This document shows, one piece after another, positions 36,135 to 49,556 of a DNA stretch of 64,000 bases. Source of the DNA: Apostichopus japonicus (Eukaryota; Echinodermata; Holothuroidea; Aspidochirotida; Stichopodidae); assembly GCF_037975245.1 (NCBI RefSeq), contig NC_092578.1, positions 1-64,000 of the forward strand, read 5' to 3'. A program made the translations under genes and the position numbers. The number at the start of each line of letters is the position of its first letter. The first letter of the stretch is position 1. The notes beneath the pieces were generated by a model. It ran no database searches and was not told where the DNA came from. It saw only the letters and a list, made by a program, of their open reading frames with translations.

Positions 36135-39100
36135 CTACCGGTGAAAAACACCTATTTTGGGGGGGACCTCAAAAACGTATAGACTATACCCCCTTCCCGA
36201 AAATTAATGCTACCGTATGAGTTGTCTACACGTAGCTACGACTCTTGTCTCCCACATAACCAAAATTCAGCTCCGTCACATACCCTCGGTGGAAAGGAAG
36301 GGGTACCGAAAAGAGGTACTTTTTTAACTTTTCAAGACAAAAACACCTATTTTTGGCGCAGATAGAAATCATATATACAAAGAGCCTTTTCCGGTCATAT
36401 AATTACACGAAATTGATGTATGACAATGACGAGGGTGTCTTCTACTACACGTCAAAATTTCATTTCGATGGGTACTTCAGAGAGGACAGGAGGGGGGGTT
36501 GACAAGAGGGGGTTTTCCAACTTTTGCACGTATGAAGAACACGTATTTCTATCGGGTCCTCTGGGACCCTATATCTCCCGAACGGAAGCAGGTATGGACC
36601 TGGGAGTTGCAGATTTGGACTCCTGGGCATCGATTACCCCCTGTGACGTCATTTTGACCAAATCCATTTTGGGGCAATTTCGGTAAAAACCGTAAGGGGT
36701 ACCCCTTATGGTTTTTTTGGGTGAAAATAATTTTTGTCGCAAAGACGGGCAGTGTGTATCTTTTCTGATTGTTCTCGACACGCTGATCACGAATCTGAAG
36801 TTAATTTTGGAAGTGGGTGTTGTGTGGGGGCATGGGGGGCTAAAAACCATTGGGAGGGGGGCACGACCCCAAGTGGGTGTCTCCAAAAAAGAACGAAATA
36901 CACCTGTTCTGGTGCTTCTTGGGGTGCTGATGATGAATCTGAGATTATTTTGGCGGTTCGTAGGCGTGGGGAGTGGTGGGGGAATTTAATACCTTCCGGG
37001 CGTCCCATGGCGCACGCTACCGAGAGTTTTTTGCTGACTGTTTGTACTTTTCCTCAAAATGACCCCCTACCACCCCGGAGAAGTGACAAACCTAAAAGTT
37101 TTATTCTAATTTTGGAAAGGGGACACCCTAGCGGTGGTACCCTTAAAAGATGGCCGTAATCGGACCACTCCAGTAACCATGGTAACGCTCCAAAGTAGAA
37201 GGGTCGTGATTTTCCCGTACATAGTAACACTAATTATTATGACTTTTTCGGATTTTTTTCAAAACTGACCCCCCTACCACCCCGGAGAAGAGACCCACCT
37301 ACAGGTTTCATCCTATTTTAGAAAGGGGACACCCTAGCGGTGGTACCCCGAAAAGATGGCCGTAATCGGACCACCCCAGTAACCATGGTAACGCTCCAGA
37401 GTAGAAGAGTCGGGATTTTCCCGTACATAGTAACACTAATTATTATGGCCTTTTCGGTTTTTTTCCAAAATGACCCCCCTACCACCCCGGAGAAGAGACC
37501 CACCTACAAGTTTTATTCAAATGTGGGAAGGGGACACACTAGCGGTGACAACCTGAAAATATGGGGGAAATCGGACTGATTCCCATAACCATGGTAACGC
37601 TCAAAAGTATAAATGTCGGGATTTCGAAAAAACGTTTATAACTACTACCGGTGAAAAACACCTACTTTGGGGGAGAACCTCAAAAACGTATAGACTATAC
37701 CCCCTTCCCGAAAATTAATGCTACCGTATGAGTTGTCTACACGTAGCTACGACTCTTGTCTCCCACATAGCCAAAATTCAGCTCCGTCACATACCCTCGG
37801 TGGAAAGGAAGGGGTACCGAAAAGAGGTACTTTTTTAACTTTTCAAGACAAAAACACCTATTTTTGGCGCAGATAGAAATCATATATACAAAGAGCCTTT
37901 TCCGGTCATATAATTACACGAAATTGATGTATGACAATGACGAGGGTGTCTTCTACTACACGTCAAAATTTCATTTCGATGGGTACTTCAGAGAGGACAG
38001 GAGGGGGGGTTGACAAGAGGGGGTTTTCCAACTTTTGCACGTATGAAGAACACGTATTTCTATCGGGTCCTCTGGGACCCTATATCTCCCGAACGGAAGC
38101 AGGTATGGACCTGGGAGTTGCAGATTTGGACTCCTGGGCATCGATTACCCCCTGTGACGTCATTTTGACCAAATCCATTTTGGGGCAATTTCGGTAAAAA
38201 CCGTAAGGGGTACCCCTTATGGTTTTTTTGGGTGAAAATAATTTTTGTCGCAAAGACGGGCAGTGTGTATCTTTTCTGATTGTTCTCGACACGCTGATCA
38301 CGAATCTGAAGTTAATTTTGGAATTGGGTGTTGTGTGGGGGCATGGGGGGCCAAAAACCATTGGGAGGGGGGCACGACCCCAAGTGGGTGTCTCCAAAAA
38401 AGAACGAAATACACCTGTTCTGGTGCTTCTTGGGGTGCTGATGATGAATCTGAGATTATTTTGGCGGTTTGGAGACGTGGGGAGTGGTGGGGGAATTTAA
38501 TGCCTTCCGGGCGTTCCATGGCGCACAATACCGAGACTCTTTTTGCTGAATGTTGGTACTTTTTCTCAAAATGCCCCCCTACCACCCCGGAAAAGAGACG
38601 CACCTACAAGTTTCATCATATTTTGGAAAGGGGACACCCTAGCGGTGGTACCCTTAATAGATGGCCGTAATCGGACCACCCCAGTAACCATGGTAACGCT
38701 CCAAAGTAGAAGGGTCGGGATTTTCCAGTACATAGTAACACTAATTATTATGACTTTTTTTCGGATTTTTTCAAAACTAACCCCCCTACCACCCCGGAGA
38801 AGAGACCCACCTACAAGTTTTATTCAAATGTGGTAAGGGGACACCCTAGCGTTGGTACCCCGAAAAGATGGCCGTAATCGGACCACCCCAGTAACCATGG
38901 TAACGCTCCAGAGTAGAAGAGTCGGGATTTTCCCGTACATAGTAACACTAATTATTATGACCTATTCGGATTTTTTCCAAACTGACCCCCCTATCACCCG
39001 GAGAAGAGACCCACTCACAAGTTTTATTCAAATGTGGGAAGGGGACACCCTAGCGGTGGTACCCCGAAAAGATGGTCAAAATCGGACCACCCCAGTAACC

Positions 39101-42100
39101 ATGGTAACGCTCCAGAGTAGAAGAGTCGGGATTTTCCCGTACATAGTAACACTAATTATTATGACCTATTCGGATATTTTCCAAACTGACCCCCCTACCA
39201 CCCGGAGAAGAGACCCACTCACAAGTTTTATTCAAATGTGGGAAGGGGACACCCTAGCGGTGGTACCCTTAAAAGATGGCCGTAATCGGACCACTCCAGT
39301 AACCATGGTAACGCTCCAAAGTAGAAGGGTCGTGATTTTCCCGTACATAGTAACACTAATTATTATGACTTTTTCGGATTTTTTTCAAACTGACCCCCCT
39401 ACCACCCCGGAGAAGAGACCCACCTACAGGTTTCATCCTATTTTAGAAAGGGGACACCCTAGCGGTGGTACCCCGAAAAGATGGCCGTAATCGGACTACC
39501 CCAGTAACCATGGTAACGCTCCAGAGTAGAAGAGTCGGGATTTTCCCGTACATAGTAACACTAATTATTATGGCCTTTTCGGTTTTTTTCCAAAATGACC
39601 CCCCTACCACCCCGGAGAAGAGACCCACCTACAAGTTTTATTCAAATGTGGGAAGGGGACACACTAGCGGTGACAACCTGAAAATATGGGGGAAATCGGA
39701 CTGATTCCCATAACCATGGTAACGCTCAAAAGTATAAATGTCGGGATTTCGAAAAAACGTTTATAACTACTACCGGTGAAAAACACCTACTTTGGGGGGG
39801 GGGACCTCAAAAACGTATAGACTATACCCCCTTCCCGAAAATTAATGCTACCGTATGAGTTGTCTACACGTAGCTACGACTCTTGTCTCCCACATAGCTA
39901 AAATTCAGCTCCGTCACATACCCTCGGTGGAAAGGAAGGGGTACCGAAAAGAGGTACTTTTTTAACTTTTCAAGACAAAAACACCTATTTTTGGCGCAGA
40001 TAGAAATCATATATACAAAGAGCCTTTTCCGGTCATATAATTACACGAAATTGATGTATGACAATGACGAGGGTGTCTTCTACTACACGTCAAAATTTCA
40101 TTTCGATGGGTACTTCAGAGAGGACAGGAGGGGGGGTTGACAAGAGGGGGTTTTCCAACTTTTGCACGTATGAAGAACACGTATTTCTATCGGGTCCTCT
40201 GGGACCCTATATCTCCCGAACGGAAGCAGGTATGGACCTGGGAGTTGCAGATTTGGACTCCTGGGCATCGATTACCCCCTGTGACGTCATTTTGACCAAA
40301 TCCATTTTGGGGCAATTTCGGTAAAAACCGTAAGGGGTACCCCTTATGGTTTTTTTGGGTGAAAATAATTTTTGTCGCAAAGACGGGCAGTGTGTATCTT
40401 TTCTGATTGTTCTCGACACGCTGATCACGAATCTGAAGTTAATTTTGGAATTGGGTGTTGTGTGGGGGCATGGGGGGCCAAAAACCATTGGGAGGGGGGC
40501 ACGACCCCAAGTGGGTGTCTCCAAAAAAGAACGAAATACACCTGTTCTGGTGCTTCTTGGGGTGCTGATGATGAATCTGAGATTATTTTGGCGGTTCGTA
40601 GGCGTGGGGAGTGGTGGGGGAATTTAATGCCTTCCGGGCGTCCCATGGCGCACGCTACCGAGAGTTTTTTGCTGACTGTTTGTACTTTTCCTCAAAATGA
40701 CCCCCCTACCACCCCGGAGAAGTGACAAACCTAAAAGTTTTATTCTAATTTTGGAAAGGGGACACCCTAGCGGTGGTACCCTTAAAAGATGGCCGTAATC
40801 GGACCACTCCAGTAACCATGGTAACGCTCCAAAGTAGAACGGTCGTGATTTTCCCGTACATAGTAACACTAATTATTATGACTTTTTCGGATTTTTTTCA
40901 AACTGACCCCCCTACCACCCCGGAGAAGAGACCCACCTACAGGTTTCATCCTATTTTAGAAAGGGGACACCCTAGCGGTGGTACCCCGAAAAGATGGCCG
41001 TAATCGGACCACCCCAGTAACCATGGTAACGCTCCAGAGTAGAAGAGTCGGGATTTTCCCGTACATAGTAACACTAATTATTATGGCCTTTTCGGTTTTT
41101 TTCCAAAATGACCCCCCTACCACCCCGGAGAAGAGACCCACCTACAAGTTTTATTCAAATGTGGGAAGGGGACACACTAGCGGTGACAACCTGAAAATAT
41201 GGGGGAAATCGGACTGATTCCCATAACCATGGTAACGCTCAAAAGTATAAATGTCGGGATTTCGAAAAAACGTTTATAACTACTACCGGTGAAAAACACC
41301 TACTTTGGGGGGGGGGACCTCAAAAACGTATAGACTATACTCCCTTCCCGAAAATTAATGCTACCGTATGAGTTGTCTACACGTAGCTACGACTCTTGTC
41401 TCCCACATAGCTAAAATTCAGCTCCGTCACATACCCTCGGTGGAAAGGAAGGGGTACCGAAAAGAGGTACTTTTTTAACTTTTCAAGACAAAAACACCTA
41501 TTTTTGGCGCAGATAGAAATCATATATACAAAGAGCCTTTTCCGGTCATATAATTACACGAAATTGATGTATGACAATGACGAGGGTGTCTTCTACTACA
41601 CGTCAAAATTTCATTTCGATGGGTACTTCAGAGAGGACAGGAGGGGGGGTTGACAAGAGGGGGTTTTCCAACTTTTGCACGTATGAAGAACACGTATTTC
41701 TATCGGGTCCTCTGGGACCCTATATCTCCCGAACGGAAGCAGGTATGGACCTGGGAGTTGCAGATTTGGACTCCTGGGCATCGATTACCCCCTGTGACGT
41801 CATTTTGACCAAATCCATTTTGGGGCAATTTCGGTAAAAACCGTAAGGGGTACCCCTTATGGTTTTTTTGGGTGAAAATAATTTTTGTCGCAAAGACGGG
41901 CAGTGTGTATCTTTTCTGATTGTTCTCGACACGCTGATCACGAATCTGAAGTTAATTTTGGAATTGGGTGTTGTGTGGGGGCATGGGGGGCCAAAAACCA
42001 TTGGGAGGGGGGCACGACCCCAAGTGGGTGTCTCCAAAAAAGAACGAAATACACCTGTTCTGGTGCTTCTTGGGGTGCTGATGATGAATCTGAGATTATT

Positions 42101-45100
42101 TTGGCGGTTCGTAGGCGTGGGGAGTGGTGGGGGAATTTAATACCTTCCGGGCGTCCCATGGCGCACGCTACCGAGAGTTTTTTGCTGACTGTTTGTACTT
42201 TTCCTCAAAATGACCCCCCTACCACCCCGGAGAAGTGACAAACCTAAAAGTTTTATTCTAATTTTGGAAAGGGGACACCCTAGCGGTGGTACCCTTAAAA
42301 GATGGCCGTAATCGGACCACTCCAGTAACCATGGTAACGCTCCAAAGTAGAACGGTCGTGATTTTCCCGTACATAGTAACACTAATTATTATGACCTATT
42401 CGGATTTTTTCCAAACTGACCCCCCTATCACCCGGAGAAGAGACCCACTCACAAGTTTTATTCAAATGTGGGAAGGGGACACCCTAGCGGTGGTACCCCG
42501 AAAAGATGGTCAAAATCGGACCACCCCAGTAACCATGGTAACGCTCCAGAGTAGAAGAGTCGGGATTTTCCCGTACATAGTAACACTAATTATTATGACC
42601 TATTCGGATTTTTTCCAAACTGACCCCCCTATCACCCGGAGAAGAGACCCACTCACAAGTTTTATTCAAATGTGGGAAGGGGACACCCTAGCGGTGGTAC
42701 CCTTAAAAGATGGCCGTTATCGGACCACTCCAGTAACCATGGTAACGCTCCAAAGTAGAAGGGTCGTGATTTTCCCGTACATAGTAACACTAATTATTAT
42801 GACTTTTTCGGATTTTTTTCAAACTGACCCCCCTACCACCCCGGAGAAGAGACCCACCTACAGGTTTCATCCTATTTTAGAAAGGGGACACCCTAGCGGT
42901 GGTACCCCGAAAAGATGGCCGTAATCGGACCACCCCAGTAACCATGGTAACGCTCCAGAGTAGAAGAGTCGGGATTTTCCCGTACATAGTAACACTAATT
43001 ATTATGGCCTTTTCGGTTTTTTTCCAAAATGACCCCCCTACCACCCCGGAGAAGAGACCCACCTACAAGTTTTATTCAAATGTGGGAAGGGGACACCCTA
43101 GCGTTGGTACCCCGAAAAGATGGCCGTAATCGGACCACCCCAGTAACCATGGTAACGCTCCAGAGTAGAAGAGTCGGGATTTTCCCGTACATAGTAACAC
43201 TAATTATTATGACCTATTCGGATTTTTTCCAAACTGACCCCCCTATCACCCGGAGAAGAGACCCACTCACAAGTTTTATTCAAATGTGGGAAGGGGACAC
43301 CCTAGCGGTGGTACCCCGAAAAGATGGTCAAAATCGGACCACCCCAGTAACCATGGTAACGCTCCAGAGTAGAAGAGTCGGGATTTTCCCGTACATAGTA
43401 ACACTAATTATTATGGCCTTTTCGGTTTTTTTCCAAAATGACCCCCCTACCACCCCGGAGAAGAGACCCACCTACAAGTTTTATTCAAATGTGGGAAGGG
43501 GACACACTAGCGGTGACAACCTGAAAATATGGGGGAAATCGGACTGATTCACATAACCATGGTAACGCTCAAAAGTATAAATGTCGGGATTTCGAAAAAA
43601 CGTTTATAACTACTACCGGTGAAAAACACCTACTTTGGGGGAGAACCTCAAAAACGTATAGACTATACCCCCTTCCCGAAAATTAATGCTACCGTATGAG
43701 TTGTCTACACGTAGCTACGACTCTTGTCTCCCACATAGCCAAAATTCAGCTCCGTCACATACCCTCGGTGGAAAGGAAGGGGTACCGAAAAGAGGTACTT
43801 TTTTAACTTTTCAAGACAAAAACACCTATTTTTGGCGCAAGTAGAAATCATATAGACAAAGAGCCTTTTCCGGTCATATAATTACACGAAATTGACGTAT
43901 GACAAAGACGAGGGTGTCTTCTACTACACGTCAAAATTTCATTTCGATGGGTACTTCAATGAGGACAGGAGGGGGGTTGAAAAGAGGGGGTTTTCCAACT
44001 TTTGCACGTATGAAGAACACGTATTTCTATCGGGTCCTCTGGGACCCTATATCTCCCGAACGGAAGCAGGTATGGACCTGGGAGTTGCAGATTTGGACTC
44101 CTGGGCATCGATTACCCCCTGTGACGTCATTTTGATCAAATCTATTTTTGGGCAATTTCGGTAAAAACCGTAAGGGGTACCCCTTATGGTTTTTTTGGGT
44201 GAAAATAATTTTTGTCGCAAAGACGGGCAGTGTGTATCTTTTCTGGTTGTTCTCGACACGCTGAACACGATTTTGAAGTTAATTTTGGAATTAGGCGTTG
44301 TGTGGGGGCATGGGGGGCCAAAAACCATTGGGAGGGGGGCACGACCCCAAGTGGGTGTCTCCAAAAAAGAACGAAATACACCTGTTTTGGTGCTTCTTGG
44401 GGTGTTGATGATGAATCTGAGATTATTTTGGCGGTTCGTAGGCGTGGGGAGTGGTGGGGGAATTTAATACCTTCCGGGCGTCCCATGGCGCACGCTACCG
44501 AGAGTTTTTTGCTGACTGTTTGTACTTTTCCTCAAAATGACCCCCCTACCACCCCGGAGAAGTGACAAACCTAAAAGTTTTATTCTAATTTTGGAAAGGG
44601 GACACCCTAGCGGTGGTACCCTTAAAAGATGGCCGTAATCGGACCACTCCAGTAACCATGGTAACGCTCCAAAGTAGAAGGGTCGTGATTTTCCCGTACA
44701 TAGTAACACTAATTATTATGACTTTTTCGGATTTTTTTCAAACTGACCCCCCTACCACCCCGGAGAAGAGACCCACCTACAGGTTTCATCCTATTTTAGA
44801 AAGGGGACACCCTAGCGGTGGTACCCCGAAAAGATGGCCGTAATCGGACCACCCCAGTAACCATGGTAACGCTCCAGAGTAGAAGAGTCGGGATTTTCCC
44901 GTACATAGTAACACTAATTATTATGGCCTTTTCGGTTTTTTTCCAAAATGACCCCCCTACCACCCCGGAGAAGAGACCCACCTACAAGTTTTATTCAAAT
45001 GTGGGAAGGGGACACACTAGCGGTGACAACCTGAAAATATGGGGGAAATCGGACTGATTCCCATAACCATGGTAACGCTCAAAAGTATAAATGTCGGGAT

Positions 45101-46836
45101 TTCGAAAAAACGTTTATAACTACTACCGGTGAAAAACACCTACTTTGGGGGGGGACCTCAAAAACGTATAGACTATACCCCCTTCCCGAAAATTAATGCT
45201 ACCGTATGAGTTGTCTACACGTAGCTACGACTCTTGTCTCCCACATAGCTAAAATTCAGCTCCGTCACATACCCTCGGTGGAAAGGAAGGGGTACCGAAA
45301 AGAGGTACTTTTTTAACTTTTCAAGACAAAAACACCTATTTTTGGCGCAGATAGAAATCATATATACAAAGAGCCTTTTCCGGTCATATAATTACACGAA
45401 ATTGATGTATGACAATGACGAGGGTGTCTTCTACTACACGTCAAAATTTCATTTCGATGGGTACTTCAGAGAGGACAGGAGGGGGGGTTGACAAGAGGGG
45501 GTTTTCCAACTTTTGCACGTATGAAGAACACGTATTTCTATCGGGTCCTCTGGGACCCTATATCTCCCGAACGGAAGCAGGTATGGACCTGGGAGTTGCA
45601 GATTTGGACTCCTGGGCATCGATTACCCCCTGTGACGTCATTTTGATCAAATCCATTTTTGGGCAATTTCGGTAAAAACCGTAAGGGGTACCCCTTATGG
45701 TTTTTTTGGGTGAAAATAATTTTTGTCGCAAAGACGGGCAGTGTGTATCTTTTCTGGTTGTTCTCGACACGCTGATTACGAATCTGAAGTTAATATTGGA
45801 AATGGGTGTTGTGTGGGGGCATGGGGGGCCAAAAACCATTGGGAGGGGGGCACGAGCCCAAGTGGGTGTCTCCAAAAACGAACGAAATACACCTGTTCCT
45901 GATGCTTCTTGGGGCGCTGATGATGAATCTGAGATTATTTTGGTCGTTTGAAGCGTGGGGAGTAATGGGGGAATTTAATACCTTCCGGGCGTTCCATGGC
46001 GCACGCTACGGAGAGTTTTTTGCTGACTGTTTGTACTTTTTCTCAAAATGACCCCCCTACCACCCCGGAGAAGTGACACACCTGCGAGTTTCATTCTATT
46101 TTGGAAAGGGGACACCCTAGCGGTGGTACCCTCAAAAGAGGGCCGTAATCGGACCACCCCAGTAGCCATGGTAACGCTCAAGAGTAGAAGGGACGGGATT
46201 TTCCCGTACATAGTAACACTAAGTAACACTAATTATTATGACCTCTTCGGATTTTTTCCAAAATGACCCCCCACCACCCCGGAGAAGAGACGCGCACCTA
46301 CAAGTTTCATCCTATTTCGGCAAGGGGACACCCTAGCGGTGGTACCCCGAAAAGATGGCCGTAGTCGGACCACCACAGTAACCATGGTAACGCTCCAAAG
46401 TAGAAGGGTCGGGATTTTCAAAAACGTATATAGCAAATTATTATGCCTTTTCAGATTTTGTTTCAAAATGACCCCCTATCACCCAGGAATGAGAAGCACC
46501 TACAAGTTTAATCCTATTTTGGAAAGGGGACACCCTAGCGGTGGTACCCTGAAAGGATGGCCGTAATCGGACCACCACAGTAACCATGGTAACGCTCCAA
46601 AGTAGAAGGGTCGGGATTTTCCCGTACGTAGTAATACTAATTATTATGACCGTTTTAGACTTTTTTTCAAAATTACCCCCCTACCACCCCGGGAAAGAGA
46701 CGCACCTACAAGGTTCATCCTATTTTGGACAGGTGACACCCTAGCGGTGGTACCCTGAAAAGATGGGGGAAATCGGACTGACCCAGTAACCATGGTAACG
46801 CGCCAAAGTATAAAAGTAGGTATTTTCCCGTATATA
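36135..46836 (+). repeat. 1.5-kb tandem array of macro-unit C, six units
   Basis: Unit starts: 36135, 37645, 39770, 41283, 43613, 45123 (spacings 1510, 2125, 1513, 2330, 1510). The long units carry three and four extra 205-bp sub-repeats. Where a sub-repeat has lost one base its period becomes 204, giving apparent open frames of 212 codons at 38852-39490 and 42286-42924; I regard these as by-products of the period. Terminal-type sub-repeats close the array. Confidence 0.93.
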
Positions 46837-47406
46837 GAGTAATTTAGTGTTAGGCAGATCGGTTAATGAATTTTAATTAATTAACCGAATATGCAAATGA
46901 GCTGAAATTTTTATGACGTCATCAATAGGATGTAACGGAAGGGTAAAAAAAGTTTGAAGATGCCCCCCCAAGTTTTGCACTGGGGGTGGGGTCCCCCACC
47001 CCAAAAATTCACCCCCCTCAAATTTTTACCAAAATGACGCCAATTTGTCGAAGGGGTGCAGGGGTATCTAAAAGTATGAATTACGACACCCCCACCCCCG
47101 GGGAAGTATTTTTTTTATAATATTTTGTCACGTCCCGACTGTCCATTTTCTTCACGTCCCGATTGGGCACTTTCACGTCCCGATTGGGCACTTTCACGTC
47201 CCGACAGGGCATTCTCACGTCCCGATAGGGCATTCTCACGTCCCGATAGGGCATTTTCACGTCCCGATAGGGCATTTTGTACTTAGAAATTTTTTCACGT
47301 CCCGACTGGGCATTTTCACGTCCCGACTGGGCATTTTCACGTCCCGAGTGGGCATTCTGACGTCCCGACTGGGCATTCTGACGTCCCGACTGGGCATTGG
47401 TCTGAA
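46837..47406 (+). repeat. Proximal block of macro-unit C with minisatellite
   Basis: Same composition as 16004-16560; the minisatellite is at about 47127-47402. Confidence 0.88.
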
Positions 47407-47695
47407 CCCTAACCCCAACCCCAACCCCAACCCCAACCCCAACCCCAACCCCAACCCCAACCCCAACCCCAACCCCAACCCCAACCCCAACCCCAACCCC
47501 AACCCCAACCCCAACCCCAACCCCAACCCCAACCCCAACCCCAACCCCAACCCCAACCCCAACCCCACCCCCACCCCAACCCCAACCCCAACCCCTAACC
47601 CTAACCCTAACCCTAACCCCTAACCCTAACCCTAACCCTAACCCTAACCCTAACCCTAACCCTAACCCTAATTAGGACCAATACCCTAACCCTAA
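47407..47695 (+). repeat. Interstitial telomere array C/D with CCCCAA block
   Basis: After a single CCCTAA, about 30 copies of the variant CCCCAA (TTGGGG on the other strand) fill 47413-47593, broken by two CCCCAC-type units at about 47563-47576. Canonical CCCTAA resumes to 47670. A duplicated junction (TTAGGACCAAT at 47672 and again at 47696) brackets two more repeats. Confidence 0.96.
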
Positions 47696-49556
47696 TTAGG
47701 ACCAATGCCCTCTTGGGACGTCAAAATGCCCACTTGGGACGTGATGGGTCCGAACGTAACTTTTTTTTTTCGTCATTCTCACCCCCACGGGAGCCCCCTG
47801 GGGGGGTTAAAAAAAAATATTTGGGGGGGTGCCAATTTTTTTTTTTTTTTTCACAACATGCGTCTGCACGAGTAGAGTGACCAGAAGCGAAAAAATTTTG
47901 AAAAAAGTTGACCGGAAGTGACCAAAAAAATATGTTATGTAATAGGTGCCTACGTCCCAAGAGGGCACTTTCACGTCCCGGGTGTCCATTTTTTGGGGTC
48001 GATCTCGGAAAGTTGGGCATCGGGAAGTCCAATATTTGGTCAAAGGGTTGAACTGTTGTCACTGTACACCCACCCACACTTCCGGTCAGTTTGGGTCACA
48101 TGACTTTTTATTACAGCCATAAAATGCAGTTGACTTAATATATTACCTCATTGTTTCATTTTTGAAAATGACTACCCCTAGGGTTATGGTCGAAAATCGT
48201 AAACTTTGACCTTTGACCTCCAAATTTCTTGTGGATGTTAAGGCTCAATAGGGCACTGACATATGCAAAGGGCAAGTATATGTCACTTCCGGTTAATGTG
48301 TTATAGGGGGTCAAAGGTCAAAAATGTCGTTCCTTCAAAAAAAGGTCAAAAATCGTGAGAGTGACCGATTTCCACGAAACTTGCAACGATGACCTGTGAG
48401 GTCATAAGGAATGGTCACCTGAAAAATTTCGGCCATGAGGTCATCGGGTCAAAGGTCAATCAGAGGTCAAAAATTTAGTTCATCATTTTTTATTAGTTTT
48501 TATTGGATATCATAAGTCGGACCACCGAAAATGGTCAAAAAGTTTTTTTTTGACCTAAGGTCATACCAATCCAAGATGGCTGCCACTCAAAGTTAACCCC
48601 AACCCCTAGCTTTGGCTAGGGTTAGCTTGGGGTTAGCATATTCGACTCCTGTGTGTACACGATATGGTTTTTCGGGACACAAATTGGTGTCGTGATGTAA
48701 CTCGATGCGTACTATCACGTGATTATCTTAAACTTGTTTCAAGTCGTTTACTTTCTGAATGAGGGCGCTTTAAAGTTTTACCTAGGGGTCCGTTTCCGAG
48801 ACGGGAGGAATCAGCTATCGACCTGTAACTCACACCGAAGACTTATCACTTTAGTCTGTACAAAATAAGTTCCGCTTTTGACCCTTTTTTATTCTGACCG
48901 GAAGTGACGTCACAAAACACATTATCATCGATTATTACAAAATTAGATATTTGATTACCTTTTGAATAGCAGCAAAAATATGTCGCGACATGTTCTATCG
49001 ATTCTGTGAATTTAAAAAATTTTCATCAATGTTTGACAAAATGGCGGCCAAAATAAAATATTAATAAGATAATATTTAACAAAAGTATAAAAAAATAATC
49101 AAAGACCGGAATTAGATTAAACGACGTTTATATAATCTCTAATTATTAGTTTTAACTAAATCTGAAATTTCGAGCAAATTGGGTGAATTTGAATTTTTCG
49201 CCGAAAATAGCGCCACCACCGGATGACGTCAGAAAATAAAAATCGCGCGAAATACATGAAAATATTGTTCCCGATAGTATCGGACATGCCGAATCCATTA
49301 GTGCTATTTTTGGAACGATCGAATGTTCCGTTCTTGAGATATGGGTACAGATGAGTCGAAAAGTGGGTCGATGTGACGTCACGCTACAGCAAAACCGGGC
49401 ATCCGGTGGAAACGGGACATCCGGTAATTAAAGATCACAGATAGGGCTATCCATCGATTATAACTTTGCCTGATTTCCATTTGACCTAAGGTATTAAAAA
49501 AGCTGCTCGAATGTTGACGTCGGCGCTGGCGTCCTTGTTCAGGGTTATCATAGCTG
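47696..49556 (+). repeat. Distal block of macro-unit D
   Basis: Same block as at 1-1824. It shares several small variants with copy B (for example GAGGGCGCTTTAAAG at about 48761 and 17687). No gene seen. Confidence 0.9.

Noticed and set aside
38852-39490. 212-codon open frame with three 68-residue repeats (also 42286-42924)
   Set aside because: It arises where a 205-bp sub-repeat lost one base and became 204 bp, keeping the frame by chance. Neighbouring copies break it.
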